Assembly (NCBI GenBank): GCA_963615055.1
Contig: CAVEFO010000014.1
Coordinates: forward strand, 1-35,373
DNA from: UBA1822 sp963615055
Lineage (GTDB): Bacteria > Bacillota > Negativicutes > Veillonellales > Dialisteraceae
DNA length: 35,373 bases
Reading direction: 5' to 3'
Below, piece by piece: positions 6,755 to 14,060 of this stretch. The notes under the pieces are model-generated. The model saw nothing but the letters and a program-made list of their open reading frames with translations, was not told the origin of the DNA and searched no databases. The number at the start of each line of letters is the position of its first letter. The stretch's first letter is position 1. A program made the position numbers and the translations under genes.

Positions 6755-8830
6755 TCACCGTTTCCCTTTTTTCTTTCCGCCGCGTCCGCCGTGAGACGGT
6801 TTCTCCAATCCCAGCGAAAGACGCGGTTTCTTGCCGCCGCCCTTCGGTTTCCCGCCGCCGCGATGCAATTTCTTTTCCAAATCCAGAGGCGACTTGAGCT
6901 CGCCCAGCATGAAATCAATCTCCCGCTTCTCTTTATCGGCGCGAATGAGCGTCACATGCACGCTCTGCCCCATGCGATACGTCACGCCGGAGAATTTCTC
7001 GCGAAGCGTCAATGTGTCTTCATTGTACTCCGTTTCCTCGTCCATCGTGTCCACATGTACGAGACCTTCCACGCCGTTATCGAGACCGACGAAAATCCCG
7101 AAGGACGTCACGCCCGTGATATGCCCGTCGAAGGGCTCGCCGACGAAGGGCTCCATGTATTCCGTCATTTTGAGATCGGTGACGTCGCGCTCCGTCCTGA
7201 CCGCGTTTTGCTCCGTCTCAGAGGCATGCGCCGTCGCTTTTTCCAGAAAGGCCTGCTGCCGCGCGAGTTCCTTGTCTCTCGGCTTTTCAAACAGCGCTTG
7301 CCGAATGAGACGATGCACCATGAGATCCGGATAGCGGCGAATCGGCGACGTGAAATGGGTGTAGCAGGTCGACGCGATGCCGAAATGGCCGAGATTTTCC
7401 GTGGAGTAGCACGCCTGCGGCAGCGAACGGAGCGCCATGACTTCCACGACGGCCTCGATGTCCTCGCCGCGCACGCTTTCCAGAAGGCGCTGCACGTCCT
7501 TCGGCTTCGGCTCTTCCGGCAGCTGCACTTTCGTGCCCAAAATTCTCGTCAGTTTCTTCAACGCTTCCACGCGATCCGGATCGGGGTCGGAATGGATGCG
7601 ATACACGGACGGGTGCCCGGTATCCCGCAGGAAACGCGCGACCGCTTCATTGGCCGCAATCATGGCGTCCTCGACCATTTTCTCGGATTCGCCGCGAATG
7701 CGCGTCTCAATCCGGAGCGGCTTGCCGTCCTCGTCCAGCACCACTTTGTATTCGGGAAATTCAAATTCAATCGCGCCGCGCGCCGCTCTCTCGCTCCGAA
7801 GGGCCGCCGCGCAATCGTGCAAAGCGGAGAGCATCGGGAGAAACGGGCGCAAATCCTCCGGCGCAATGTCTTCCTCGAAAGCTTTATTGATTTCCGCGTA
7901 ATTGCAACGCCGTCCCACACGAATCACCGCCGGTGTCACGCGCTCGGTCGTGACGCGCCCCGTCGGCGACACATCCATGAGGCACGCCATCGCATAGCGG
8001 TCGACGCCTTGATTTAAGCTGCACAAATCATTTGACAGTTGAAACGGGAGCATCGGAATGACGCGATCCGCCAAATACACGGAATTGCCGCGCCGGTACG
8101 CCTCGTCATCCAAAAGCATCCCATGACGCACATAGCGGCTCACGTCCGCGATGTAGACGCCCAAAAAGAAATGCCCGTTTGCGCGGCGCTCGCAATACAC
8201 CGCATCATCCAAATCCTTTGAATCCGCGCCGTCAATCGTCACCATCGGAATATCGCGAAAATCCGCCGTTTCCTTCTCTACCGTGACCGCTTTCGGCAAA
8301 TCGTCCGCCTCGTCCAAAAGTCCCTTCGGAAACACATGGGGCAGACGATGCTGCGCGACAATCACGTCGATATCGATGCCCCTGTCCCCTTCATAGCCCA
8401 AAATTTCCGTGACGCGCCCGGCCGCATTCGTCCATTCCCCCGGCCAACGCGTGATTTCCACGACGACGCGCGCCCCCGTCACCGCGTCCAAATCCTCGCC
8501 GCGCGGGATCTCAATCGTCATGTGAATCTTTTCATCAATCGGCGTGACCTCACCGCCATCCGCCAAAAGCTCGTACGTCCCGACCACCGTCTCATTCGCC
8601 CGTTTCGTGACGCGAAGCACGCGCCCCTCCACGCGGTGCCGCGCCGACGTCCCCTTCACGACCTTCACGATGACAGAATCGTTATTCGTCGCCGTTTCCC
8701 GATCCGCTTCAGCGATGTACACATCCTCGTGCTCCTTGTCCGTGATGAGGAAACCGAATCGACCGTACGATTTATACGTCCCCTCGACCACCGTGCCGGG
8801 GACATATGATTGCAAATTTTTACTCTCCAT
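6755..8830 (-). CDS. rnr: ribonuclease R
   Basis: RNase R is a processive 3'-to-5' exoribonuclease that degrades structured RNA and works with SmpB/tmRNA in mRNA surveillance. The 691-residue protein has N-terminal cold-shock (OB) domains (about 8-170), the RNB catalytic domain with the acidic motif DGADSKDLDDAV at 200-211, the conserved TSPIRRYPDLMVHR near the end of RNB, a C-terminal S1 domain (GVTSFGIFVGLDNGVEGLVH) and a Lys/Gly-rich tail. The ATG is preceded by AAAGGA. The gene lies between secG, with a terminator in between, and smpB, with which it is closely linked. No residue of the catalytic motif appears to be missing. Confidence 0.96.
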   Translation of the reverse strand: MESKNLQSYVPGTVVEGTYKSYGRFGFLITDKEHEDVYIAEADRETATNNDSVIVKVVKGTSARHRVEGRVLRVTKRANETVVGTYELLADGGEVTPIDEKIHMTIEIPRGEDLDAVTGARVVVEITRWPGEWTNAAGRVTEILGYEGDRGIDIDVIVAQHRLPHVFPKGLLDEADDLPKAVTVEKETADFRDIPMVTIDGADSKDLDDAVYCERRANGHFFLGVYIADVSRYVRHGMLLDDEAYRRGNSVYLADRVIPMLPFQLSNDLCSLNQGVDRYAMACLMDVSPTGRVTTERVTPAVIRVGRRCNYAEINKAFEEDIAPEDLRPFLPMLSALHDCAAALRSERAARGAIEFEFPEYKVVLDEDGKPLRIETRIRGESEKMVEDAMIAANEAVARFLRDTGHPSVYRIHSDPDPDRVEALKKLTRILGTKVQLPEEPKPKDVQRLLESVRGEDIEAVVEVMALRSLPQACYSTENLGHFGIASTCYTHFTSPIRRYPDLMVHRLIRQALFEKPRDKELARQQAFLEKATAHASETEQNAVRTERDVTDLKMTEYMEPFVGEPFDGHITGVTSFGIFVGLDNGVEGLVHVDTMDEETEYNEDTLTLREKFSGVTYRMGQSVHVTLIRADKEKREIDFMLGELKSPLDLEKKLHRGGGKPKGGGKKPRLSLGLEKPSHGGRGGKKKGKR

Positions 8831-8885
8831 ATTGATCCTTTGTTTCTTAAAAATTCATTTCCAAGGAAACTGCGTTTCCAAGGCA

Positions 8886-8916
8886 AAGAAAAAGAGACCT
8901 GCCGAGAGGCCTCTTT
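8886..8916 (-). terminator. intrinsic terminator between secG and rnr
   Basis: On the minus strand AGAGGCC pairs with GGTCTCT around an 8-nt loop, followed by TTTTTCTTT. It lies 10 bp past the secG stop and suggests rnr has its own promoter or relies on read-through. Confidence 0.75.
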
Positions 8917-8925
8917 GCCGCTTCC

Positions 8926-9156
8926 TTAAAAGGTATTCATATACCCGCCGAGCAGAAGACATGCCAGGACAAACGCCGCCCCGACGCCGACCGTCATCTT
9001 CGCCAGCACGGCATCCTTCCCGCGAGGCCGACCGCCGAGAGCGGAATCCCCGCCCATCGAAGCGCCCATCCCCGCCGTCTTCGGCTCCTGCGCCACAATG
9101 ATTACAATCAAAAGAAGCGAAATAATCGTCGCAATTCCCAGCAAAAAGAACTTCAA
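8926..9156 (-). CDS. secG: preprotein translocase subunit SecG
   Basis: SecG is the small subunit of the SecYEG channel and assists protein export across the cytoplasmic membrane. The 76-residue protein has two transmembrane segments (about 3-22 and 52-72) joined by a loop containing the family signature GMGASMGGDSALGGR. The start is a TTG at 9156, preceded by GGAGG at 7 nt. Other start codons nearby are out of frame. A TATAAT at 9233-9228 could serve as -10, but its -35 partner is poor. The order secG, rnr, smpB is typical of Firmicutes. Confidence 0.93.
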   Translation of the reverse strand: MKFFLLGIATIISLLLIVIIVAQEPKTAGMGASMGGDSALGGRPRGKDAVLAKMTVGVGAAFVLACLLLGGYMNTF

Positions 9157-9481
9157 AATCCTTCCTCCTCACACCGAGAAACATCATTGCGTCTCCCGTT
9201 TCATCCTCACCCGAAAATTATTCACTTATTATATAGCAAACAAGAAAAAAAAGAAAGAGGTCGACACGGAAACGGAAATTTTTCACGTTCGCATCCCATC
9301 ACTCGGCGCTCCGCGACACCTTCCTCCGATAAAGAAGATTTTACTTGTGGCGGCTTCAGCCGCATTTTTATAAAAAATCACACAATGCGCCTTCCGCTTT
9401 TATCCGATAGCTAATGACTAAGAGCGAATTCCTATCTTGCGCCTGACAAAAAGCGTTTCACCCCTTCAACCCTTCGACCCC
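9157..9481. other. 325-bp gene-free stretch
   Basis: It contains the secG promoter region, an A-rich run and, at 9342-9378, a reversed copy of the GCGGC hairpin module (TTATAAAAATGCGGC, then GCCGCCACAAGT) also found at 24866-24893. Near the rluD end lies the word TGTCAGGCGCAA (minus strand), close variants of which recur at about 16882 and 27572. No RNA gene or credible small protein was found. Confidence 0.5.
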
Positions 9482-10405
9482 TCATCTCTCCCCTTTCCTC
9501 GCCAGCTCCAGACATTCCCGCAAATCTGCCGGGAGAGGCGCTTCAAAGTGCAATTCTTCCCCCGTCACCGGATGATGCAAGTCTAAGGTATGGGAGTGGA
9601 GCGCTTGGCCTGCGATTGGAAAATGGTCTTTTTTATAGCCGTAGAGAGGGTCATTCACGACCGGGTGCTCAATGTGCGCCATATGGACGCGAATCTGGTG
9701 CGTGCGGCCTGTTTCCAGGCGGCAATCGAGCCATGAATAGTACGGAAACTGCTCCAAGACGCGGAAATGCGTCACGGCCGATTTCCCCGTCTTCGGCTCC
9801 ACCGCCCATTTCATTCTGTCCTTTTGGCTCCGTCCGAGGGGGAGACGAATGATGCCAGAATCGGCCGGTAAGTTTCCGTGGACAAGCGCCAGATAATGGC
9901 GGACAGCCTCGTGCGTGCCGATTTCCTTTCGGAGTGCCTCATAGGCCCGCGCCGTCTTGGCGGCGACCATGACACCGGACGTATCCTTATCGAGCCGATG
10001 CACGATGCCCGGCCTCGCGACTTCGCCCACTTTCATGATTGAGGGGCCCACATGGTGCAAAAGTGCCTGGACAAGCGTCCCCGTCATATTGCCCGGCGCC
10101 GGATGGCACACCATGCCCCGCGCCTTGTCGAGGACAATCAGGTCTTCGTCTTCATAAAGAATCGAAAGTGGGATATCCTCCGCCGCGAGCACGAATTCTT
10201 CCGGCTCTTCATACGCCAGAGAGACGACATCTCCTTTTGCGACGCGCAAATTTCCTTTCGCCGCCTTCCCCGTCGAGAGCATGACCGCCCCCTCTTTCAA
10301 AAGACGCTGCACGCGCCCGCGGGAAAGCCCGGACGCCTCTGTCAAAAAGACGTCGAGCCGTATCCCGGCCTCCGCCTCCGTCACGTCAAACCGCTGCTCT
10401 CTCAT
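9482..10405 (-). CDS. rluD: 23S rRNA pseudouridine synthase, RluD family
   Basis: The enzyme isomerises specific uridines of 23S rRNA to pseudouridine. The 307-residue protein has an N-terminal S4 RNA-binding domain (about 12-70, with GLSRGRVQRLLKEGAV) followed by the RluA-type catalytic domain. The signature HRLDKDTSGVMV contains the catalytic Asp. The downstream RTHQIRVHMAHI is also diagnostic. The start is the ATG at 10405, which overlaps the lspA stop as ATGA and is preceded by GGAGG at 8 nt; the longer frame to 10486 lies inside lspA and is rejected. The lspA-rluD pair is a common Firmicutes operon. Assignment to RluD rather than another RluA paralogue rests on that context. Confidence 0.92.
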   Translation of the reverse strand: MREQRFDVTEAEAGIRLDVFLTEASGLSRGRVQRLLKEGAVMLSTGKAAKGNLRVAKGDVVSLAYEEPEEFVLAAEDIPLSILYEDEDLIVLDKARGMVCHPAPGNMTGTLVQALLHHVGPSIMKVGEVARPGIVHRLDKDTSGVMVAAKTARAYEALRKEIGTHEAVRHYLALVHGNLPADSGIIRLPLGRSQKDRMKWAVEPKTGKSAVTHFRVLEQFPYYSWLDCRLETGRTHQIRVHMAHIEHPVVNDPLYGYKKDHFPIAGQALHSHTLDLHHPVTGEELHFEAPLPADLRECLELARKGER

Positions 10406-10836
10406 GCGTCTTTCCTCCAGAAATAAAACAAAATACACGCCATCCCGACGCAAATTCCGATATCCGCCACATTGAAAATCGGCCAAATGCGAAAATCAAA
10501 GAAATCCACCACACCCGGAAGGCGCGCGCGATCAATGGCGTTTCCGAGCGCCCCGCCCAGCACCAATCCGACACCGACGGGAAAATACCACGGGTCTTTG
10601 GGAATTTTCCGCCACGCCCATGCATAACCCACAAAGAGAATCCCGACAATCGTCAGAAACAGCCACTTCTGGTCTTCGAAAATGCCGAAAGCCGCGCCGC
10701 GATTGTAAATAAACGTCCAATGGAAAACGCCCGGCCATACGGGAATGGAAGCATAGAGCTCCATATGACCGGCAACAAACCATTTGGAAATCTGATCGAG
10801 GATAAGGACGACCAACGCCGCCGAAAGAGTCTTCAT
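10402..10836 (-). CDS. lspA: lipoprotein signal peptidase (signal peptidase II)
   Basis: LspA is an inner-membrane aspartyl protease that cleaves prolipoproteins after lipid modification of the Cys. The 144-residue protein has four hydrophobic segments and all conserved blocks: DQISKW with Asp14, YNRGAAFG, GGALGNAIDRARLPGVVDF with a catalytic Asp, and FNVADIGI with the second catalytic Asp. A likely client in this window is the deacetylase lipoprotein at 5013-5888. The ATG follows AAAGGAAACGGAAT. An extended -10 (TGGTATAAT) lies at 10868-10863. Translationally coupled to rluD. Confidence 0.96.
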   Translation of the reverse strand: MKTLSAALVVLILDQISKWFVAGHMELYASIPVWPGVFHWTFIYNRGAAFGIFEDQKWLFLTIVGILFVGYAWAWRKIPKDPWYFPVGVGLVLGGALGNAIDRARLPGVVDFFDFRIWPIFNVADIGICVGMACILFYFWRKDA

Positions 10837-10862
10837 ATTCCGTTTCCTTTCATAATTTCTTC

Positions 10863-10871
10863 ATTATACCA
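10863..10871 (-). promoter_or_regulatory. extended -10 element of the lspA-rluD operon
   Basis: On the minus strand TGGTATAAT, with TATAAT at 10868-10863, 27 bp upstream of the lspA ATG. No good -35 is present, which fits an extended -10 promoter. Confidence 0.5.
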
Positions 10872-10895
10872 TACAGCACGCCGCGCCGTTTCCAT

Positions 10896-10922
10896 AAAAA
10901 AAGAACCCGACGAATCGGATTC
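10896..10922 (-). terminator. terminator downstream of tRNA-Val
   Basis: On the minus strand GAATCCGA pairs with TCGGGTTC around a TTCG tetraloop, followed by seven T. It separates tRNA-Val from lspA. Confidence 0.88.
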
Positions 10923-10934
10923 CTTTGGCGCAAA

Positions 10935-11011
10935 TGGTGGGGCTACTGTGGTTCGAACACAGGACCTCTTCGATGTGAGCGAAGCGCTCTGACCGACTGA
11001 GCTATAGCCCC
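10935..11011 (-). tRNA. tRNA-Val (anticodon CAC)
   Basis: The complete cloverleaf of 77 nt includes an encoded CCA. The acceptor GGGGCTA pairs with TAGCCCC, the anticodon stem CTTCG/CGAAG encloses loop CTCACAT giving anticodon CAC (reads GTG), and the T-loop is TTCGAAC. A promoter lies just upstream and a terminator just downstream. Confidence 0.95.
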
Positions 11012-11019
11012 ATGCGCGT

Positions 11020-11048
11020 ATTGTATCATCTCTTCCCGAAAAAATCAA
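11020..11048 (-). promoter_or_regulatory. tRNA-Val promoter
   Basis: On the minus strand -35 TTGATT (11048-11043), 17-nt spacer, -10 TACAAT (11025-11020). It directly abuts the stop codon of the decarboxylase gene at 11049. Confidence 0.7.
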
Positions 11049-12824
11049 TCACAAAACGTACACGCGGCCCTCATGCACACCGTGCAGCTCCGGGGCGATT
11101 TCCGGAAACGCGCGCCCGAAAGCTTCGAGAATTTTGAAATAGAAAACCGCTTCCTTCGTCCAGACAGCGCCCGGCACCGCGACGCAAATGCCCGGGGGAT
11201 ACGCATCCGCCGCTTCCAAGGCGATACGGGAAACAGCGTCAGAGAGCGCGACTTTTTTTCCTTTTCCGGATACGAACGCATCGGACGCCGCCCGCCCCGT
11301 CATTTTCTGCAGAGGAATCTGCGTCAAAATTTTCTTCTGCCATTTGAAAAAATCGCGTTCTTTAAGAAAACGAAATTGCGCCGCGCTAAGTTCCGAAAGC
11401 GTCTGATGCGCATGGGGCGACGCCCCCCAAGAGGAAATCGCCTCCTCCACCGACGCACCCTTGGTGTACAACGTTTCAAATTCCGCCAACGCCGTGAGCA
11501 ACCGGTCGTATTTTTCTTCGTTGTCTCCCGGTGTCAGCAAGAAAAGGACGCAGCCGAAATCCGCTTTTTCCGGCACAATGCCGCGTTCTTGCAAAAAAGA
11601 AGACAGCACGAGCCCCGAAATGCCGGAAGGCGCCGTGCGTAGCAAAATTTTGCACGGATCGAGAAAGTATGTTTCTTCGGGAAGCGCACCGAATCCGTGC
11701 CAAACCTCGCCGCTCCGGATTTCCCCAAAGCGCCTGTCCTTCGCGATGGCCTCCGTCTCATGCGCCTCCCACGTCGCGCCGTCCACCGTCTCCGGCTGCC
11801 AAGGACGCAAGAGAGACAATGTTTCCTTCATCTTTTTACGCAGAGCAATGCCCCGCCGCACCGTTTCCGTCCAAAGGCGCTCGCCGGCCTCTTCCAGCAT
11901 CACCGCATTCATTTCCAATCCCGCAAAGAGAAGGGCGTTTGACGATGTCGAGCTGTGCCGCAAAAACGCCTCTTGCAAGACATCGGCGGACAATCGCCGC
12001 CGCTTTCCCGCCAAATGCGCGTCACGCACGTGAATCTGCGATGTCTGCGTGAAACCGGCCAGCTGCTTGTGGACGGATTGCGTCACCAAAATCCCCGGCG
12101 CATTTTGTCCGAGGCACACCGTGAGCGGAGACAAATCTTTCCAAGACGGGAGAAAAATTTCATACCCCGCCCACGCCGCATCAAACAGAATGTAATCGCA
12201 GAGCGGGCCTATCGTTTCTATGATTTTTCTTGCGGAAACGAAAACACCGTCATAGGTGACGAGCTGCACGCACGCCAGACGAAACGGGCGTTTTTTCTTC
12301 GCTTTTTCGGCAGAAATTTTTTCGATACGCCGCCGCAGCTGTTTTTCCGAAATCGTCGCGGGGCCTCCGAGCGTGCCCGCCGCATTGGTGAGCGTCGGAA
12401 GATACACCGGCGTCGCACCCGCTTCCGAAAGCGCACCTTGGTACACGGATTTGTGATGGCTGCGCTCCATCAGGACAAGATCCCCCGGAGTGAGAAGCGC
12501 CGTCGTGACAATGCGATTTGCCGCCGACGTCCCTCCCAGTACAAAAAAAGTTTTTTCCGCGCCGAAAACACGCGCCGCCAAAGCTTCCGCCTCACCGGCC
12601 GCTCCCTCATGCGCCGATACATCCCCGATCCGGCGATCCGAATCCGACACATCCGCCGCAAAGACAGCAGGACCCAGCGCGTCCGCAAAAATCCGACCCA
12701 CCGCCGTCTCCCGCTGCCAAGCCCCGCCGTGATGGCCGGGCGTCGCAAACGAATCCCCCGCACCCGCCGCCGTCAAAAGCGCTCGTGTAAACGGCGGTAA
12801 AGCATCCAAATCCTTTGTTTCCAA
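11049..12824 (-). CDS. Orn/Lys/Arg decarboxylase (fold-type I, PLP-dependent)
   Basis: The enzyme decarboxylates a basic amino acid to a polyamine or its precursor, which consumes protons and can aid acid resistance. Whether the substrate is Arg, Lys or Orn cannot be read from the sequence. Family motifs are clear: ATPGHHGG near the N-terminus, GGTSAANRIV, ERSHHKSVYQGAL, FDAAWAGYE (PLP-contacting Asp) and TQSVHKQLAG with the Schiff-base Lys at about residue 253. The C-terminal domain is present. The protein lacks the N-terminal wing domain of the long E. coli enzymes. A TTG start at 12824 is preferred because GGGAG lies 8 nt upstream. The longer frame from 12902 runs through a TATAATAG promoter-like string and adds residues without family resemblance. 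It is a monocistronic gene between rpsD and tRNA-Val. Confidence 0.88.
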   Translation of the reverse strand: METKDLDALPPFTRALLTAAGAGDSFATPGHHGGAWQRETAVGRIFADALGPAVFAADVSDSDRRIGDVSAHEGAAGEAEALAARVFGAEKTFFVLGGTSAANRIVTTALLTPGDLVLMERSHHKSVYQGALSEAGATPVYLPTLTNAAGTLGGPATISEKQLRRRIEKISAEKAKKKRPFRLACVQLVTYDGVFVSARKIIETIGPLCDYILFDAAWAGYEIFLPSWKDLSPLTVCLGQNAPGILVTQSVHKQLAGFTQTSQIHVRDAHLAGKRRRLSADVLQEAFLRHSSTSSNALLFAGLEMNAVMLEEAGERLWTETVRRGIALRKKMKETLSLLRPWQPETVDGATWEAHETEAIAKDRRFGEIRSGEVWHGFGALPEETYFLDPCKILLRTAPSGISGLVLSSFLQERGIVPEKADFGCVLFLLTPGDNEEKYDRLLTALAEFETLYTKGASVEEAISSWGASPHAHQTLSELSAAQFRFLKERDFFKWQKKILTQIPLQKMTGRAASDAFVSGKGKKVALSDAVSRIALEAADAYPPGICVAVPGAVWTKEAVFYFKILEAFGRAFPEIAPELHGVHEGRVYVL

Positions 12825-12923
12825 TCCTGTCTCTCCCGTAAATCGACACAAAAATATTTCCTCTATTATAAACGATGAAGGAAATCGGGCGCCGTCGGAC
12901 ATTCGTTTCCAAATCCGCGCAAC

Positions 12924-12948
12924 AAAAAAGCCCCGATGGCTCGGAGCT
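12924..12948 (-). terminator. terminator of rpsD
   Basis: On the minus strand AGCTCCGA pairs with TCGGGGCT (one G-T pair) around GCCA, followed by a run of T. It lies 15 bp past the rpsD stop. Confidence 0.87.
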
Positions 12949-12962
12949 CTTCTTGTAAAATA

Positions 12963-13556
12963 TTATTTCGAGTACAATTCGACGATGAGCGTCTCATTCA
13001 CTTCGTCGCGGTACGGCAGCTCCTCACGAAGCGGCATACGGACGAGCGTCGCCGTCCAGTTGTCGAAAGACTTTTCGATGTACGGAAGGTCGAACGTCTT
13101 CAATTCCTGGAAGCACTGCTTGAACATATCATTCGAGCGATACGCTTCGCGCAGAGAAATGACCTGGCCGGGCTTCACCGGATAGGACGGGATGTCGACG
13201 CGTTTCCCATTCACATTCACGAGACCGTGATTGACCATCTGACGCGCCTGACGGATCGAACGGGCAAAGCCTGCGCGGTACACCAGATTGTCCAATCTCG
13301 TCTCGAGAAGGAACAAAAGGTTCGCACCGGTGACGCCGGCCATGCGGTTCGCCTTATCGTAATAGCGATAGAACTGACGTTCGAGGACGTTGTACATCGC
13401 CTTGACCTTTTGCTTTTCCGAAAGCTGGACGCCGTACTCGGATTGTTTCTTCGCACGACCTTCAGCGGGCTGCCGTTTTAACGCTTTCGAATGGCCGTAA
13501 ATATTCATGCCGAAACGTCTGCACGCCTTAAAACGGGGATCTCTGTTTGTTGCCAT
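12963..13556 (-). CDS. rpsD: 30S ribosomal protein S4
   Basis: S4 is a primary 16S rRNA-binding protein that nucleates assembly of the 30S body. The 197-residue protein has the S4 N-terminal region (KACRRFGMNIYGHSKALKR) and the S4 RNA-binding domain (TRLDNLVYRAGFARSIRQAR, MVNHGLVNVNGKRVDIPSY), ending ETLIVELYSK. It stands alone rather than in the alpha operon, as in Bacillus, with its own near-perfect promoter and terminator. The ATG is preceded by AGAGGTGAT. In Bacillus, S4 represses its own mRNA through the leader. The short leader here (about 45 nt) could do the same, but no structure was assigned. Confidence 0.97.
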   Translation of the reverse strand: MATNRDPRFKACRRFGMNIYGHSKALKRQPAEGRAKKQSEYGVQLSEKQKVKAMYNVLERQFYRYYDKANRMAGVTGANLLFLLETRLDNLVYRAGFARSIRQARQMVNHGLVNVNGKRVDIPSYPVKPGQVISLREAYRSNDMFKQCFQELKTFDLPYIEKSFDNWTATLVRMPLREELPYRDEVNETLIVELYSK

Positions 13557-13609
13557 TTAGATATCACCTCTTCTTAAAATACGCCGCTCCGAATTGAAAC
13601 AGCGAGATT

Positions 13610-13638
13610 ATTATACAAAATAAGCCTTCCCCTGTCAA
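13610..13638 (-). promoter_or_regulatory. consensus promoter of rpsD
   Basis: On the minus strand a perfect TTGACA (13638-13633), exactly 17-nt spacer and a perfect TATAAT (13615-13610). Confidence 0.88.
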
Positions 13639-13659
13639 CCGGAAATCGCTCTTCCGCCA

Positions 13660-13688
13660 TTGACAGGAAACCGCATGTATATTACAAT
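13660..13688 (+). promoter_or_regulatory. promoter of the tRNA-Pro/tRNA-Arg unit
   Basis: TTGACA (13660-13665), 17-nt spacer, TACAAT (13683-13688), 18 bp upstream of the tRNA. It diverges from the rpsD promoter; the two -35 boxes are only 21 bp apart. Confidence 0.85.
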
Positions 13689-13706
13689 AATTCGGACATT
13701 CCGAAT

Positions 13707-13782
13707 CGGGGTATAGCGCAGTTGGTAGCGCACCTGCTTTGGGAGCAGGGGGTCGCCAGTTCGAGCCCGGCTACCCCGACCA
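13707..13782 (+). tRNA. tRNA-Pro (anticodon TGG)
   Basis: 76 nt with encoded CCA. Acceptor CGGGGTA pairs with TACCCCG, the anticodon stem CCTGC/GCAGG encloses TTTGGGA giving TGG, and the T-loop is TTCGAGC. Confidence 0.96.
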
Positions 13783-13790
13783 AATTTCAT

Positions 13791-13867
13791 GTCTCAGTAG
13801 CTCAGTCGGATAGAGCAACCGCCTTCTAAGCGGTGGGTCGGGGGTTCGAATCCCTCCTGGGACACCA
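13791..13867 (+). tRNA. tRNA-Arg (anticodon TCT)
   Basis: 77 nt with encoded CCA. Acceptor GTCTCAG pairs with CTGGGAC, the anticodon stem ACCGC/GCGGT encloses CTTCTAA giving TCT, and the T-loop is TTCGAAT. It is co-transcribed with tRNA-Pro, 8 bp upstream. Confidence 0.96.
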
Positions 13868-13876
13868 AAACGAAAA

Positions 13877-13899
13877 GGCATCCGCGTGATGTCTTTTTT
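13877..13899 (+). terminator. terminator after tRNA-Arg
   Basis: GGCATC pairs with GATGTC around CGCGT, followed by six T. It ends the two-tRNA transcript before rpoD. Confidence 0.78.
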
Positions 13900-13978
13900 G
13901 TTTGCGGGAAACGCGCCTGCCGTTTCCGATTTCACCGCAGAAGGAAACCATCGTTTCTAAAAGGGAAACAAATGCCTC

Positions 13979-14007
13979 TTGTGAGCGTTTCCGCAGGGTG
14001 ATAATAT
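13979..14007 (+). promoter_or_regulatory. probable rpoD promoter
   Basis: TTGTGA (13979-13984), 17-nt spacer, TAATAT (14002-14007). The surrounding 13905-13995 stretch carries several GGAAAC/GTTTCC words, including an inverted pair at 13907-13913 and 13921-13927. Confidence 0.5.
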
Positions 14008-14060
14008 TAAAATCCGTCATAGGAAAAACTTGTGCATTTTGTAAGATCCGAGGAGATTGC

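Noticed and set aside
8855..9187. 110-codon frame overlapping secG
   Set aside because: SecG in another frame has the family signature and two membrane segments; this frame has no recognisable features.
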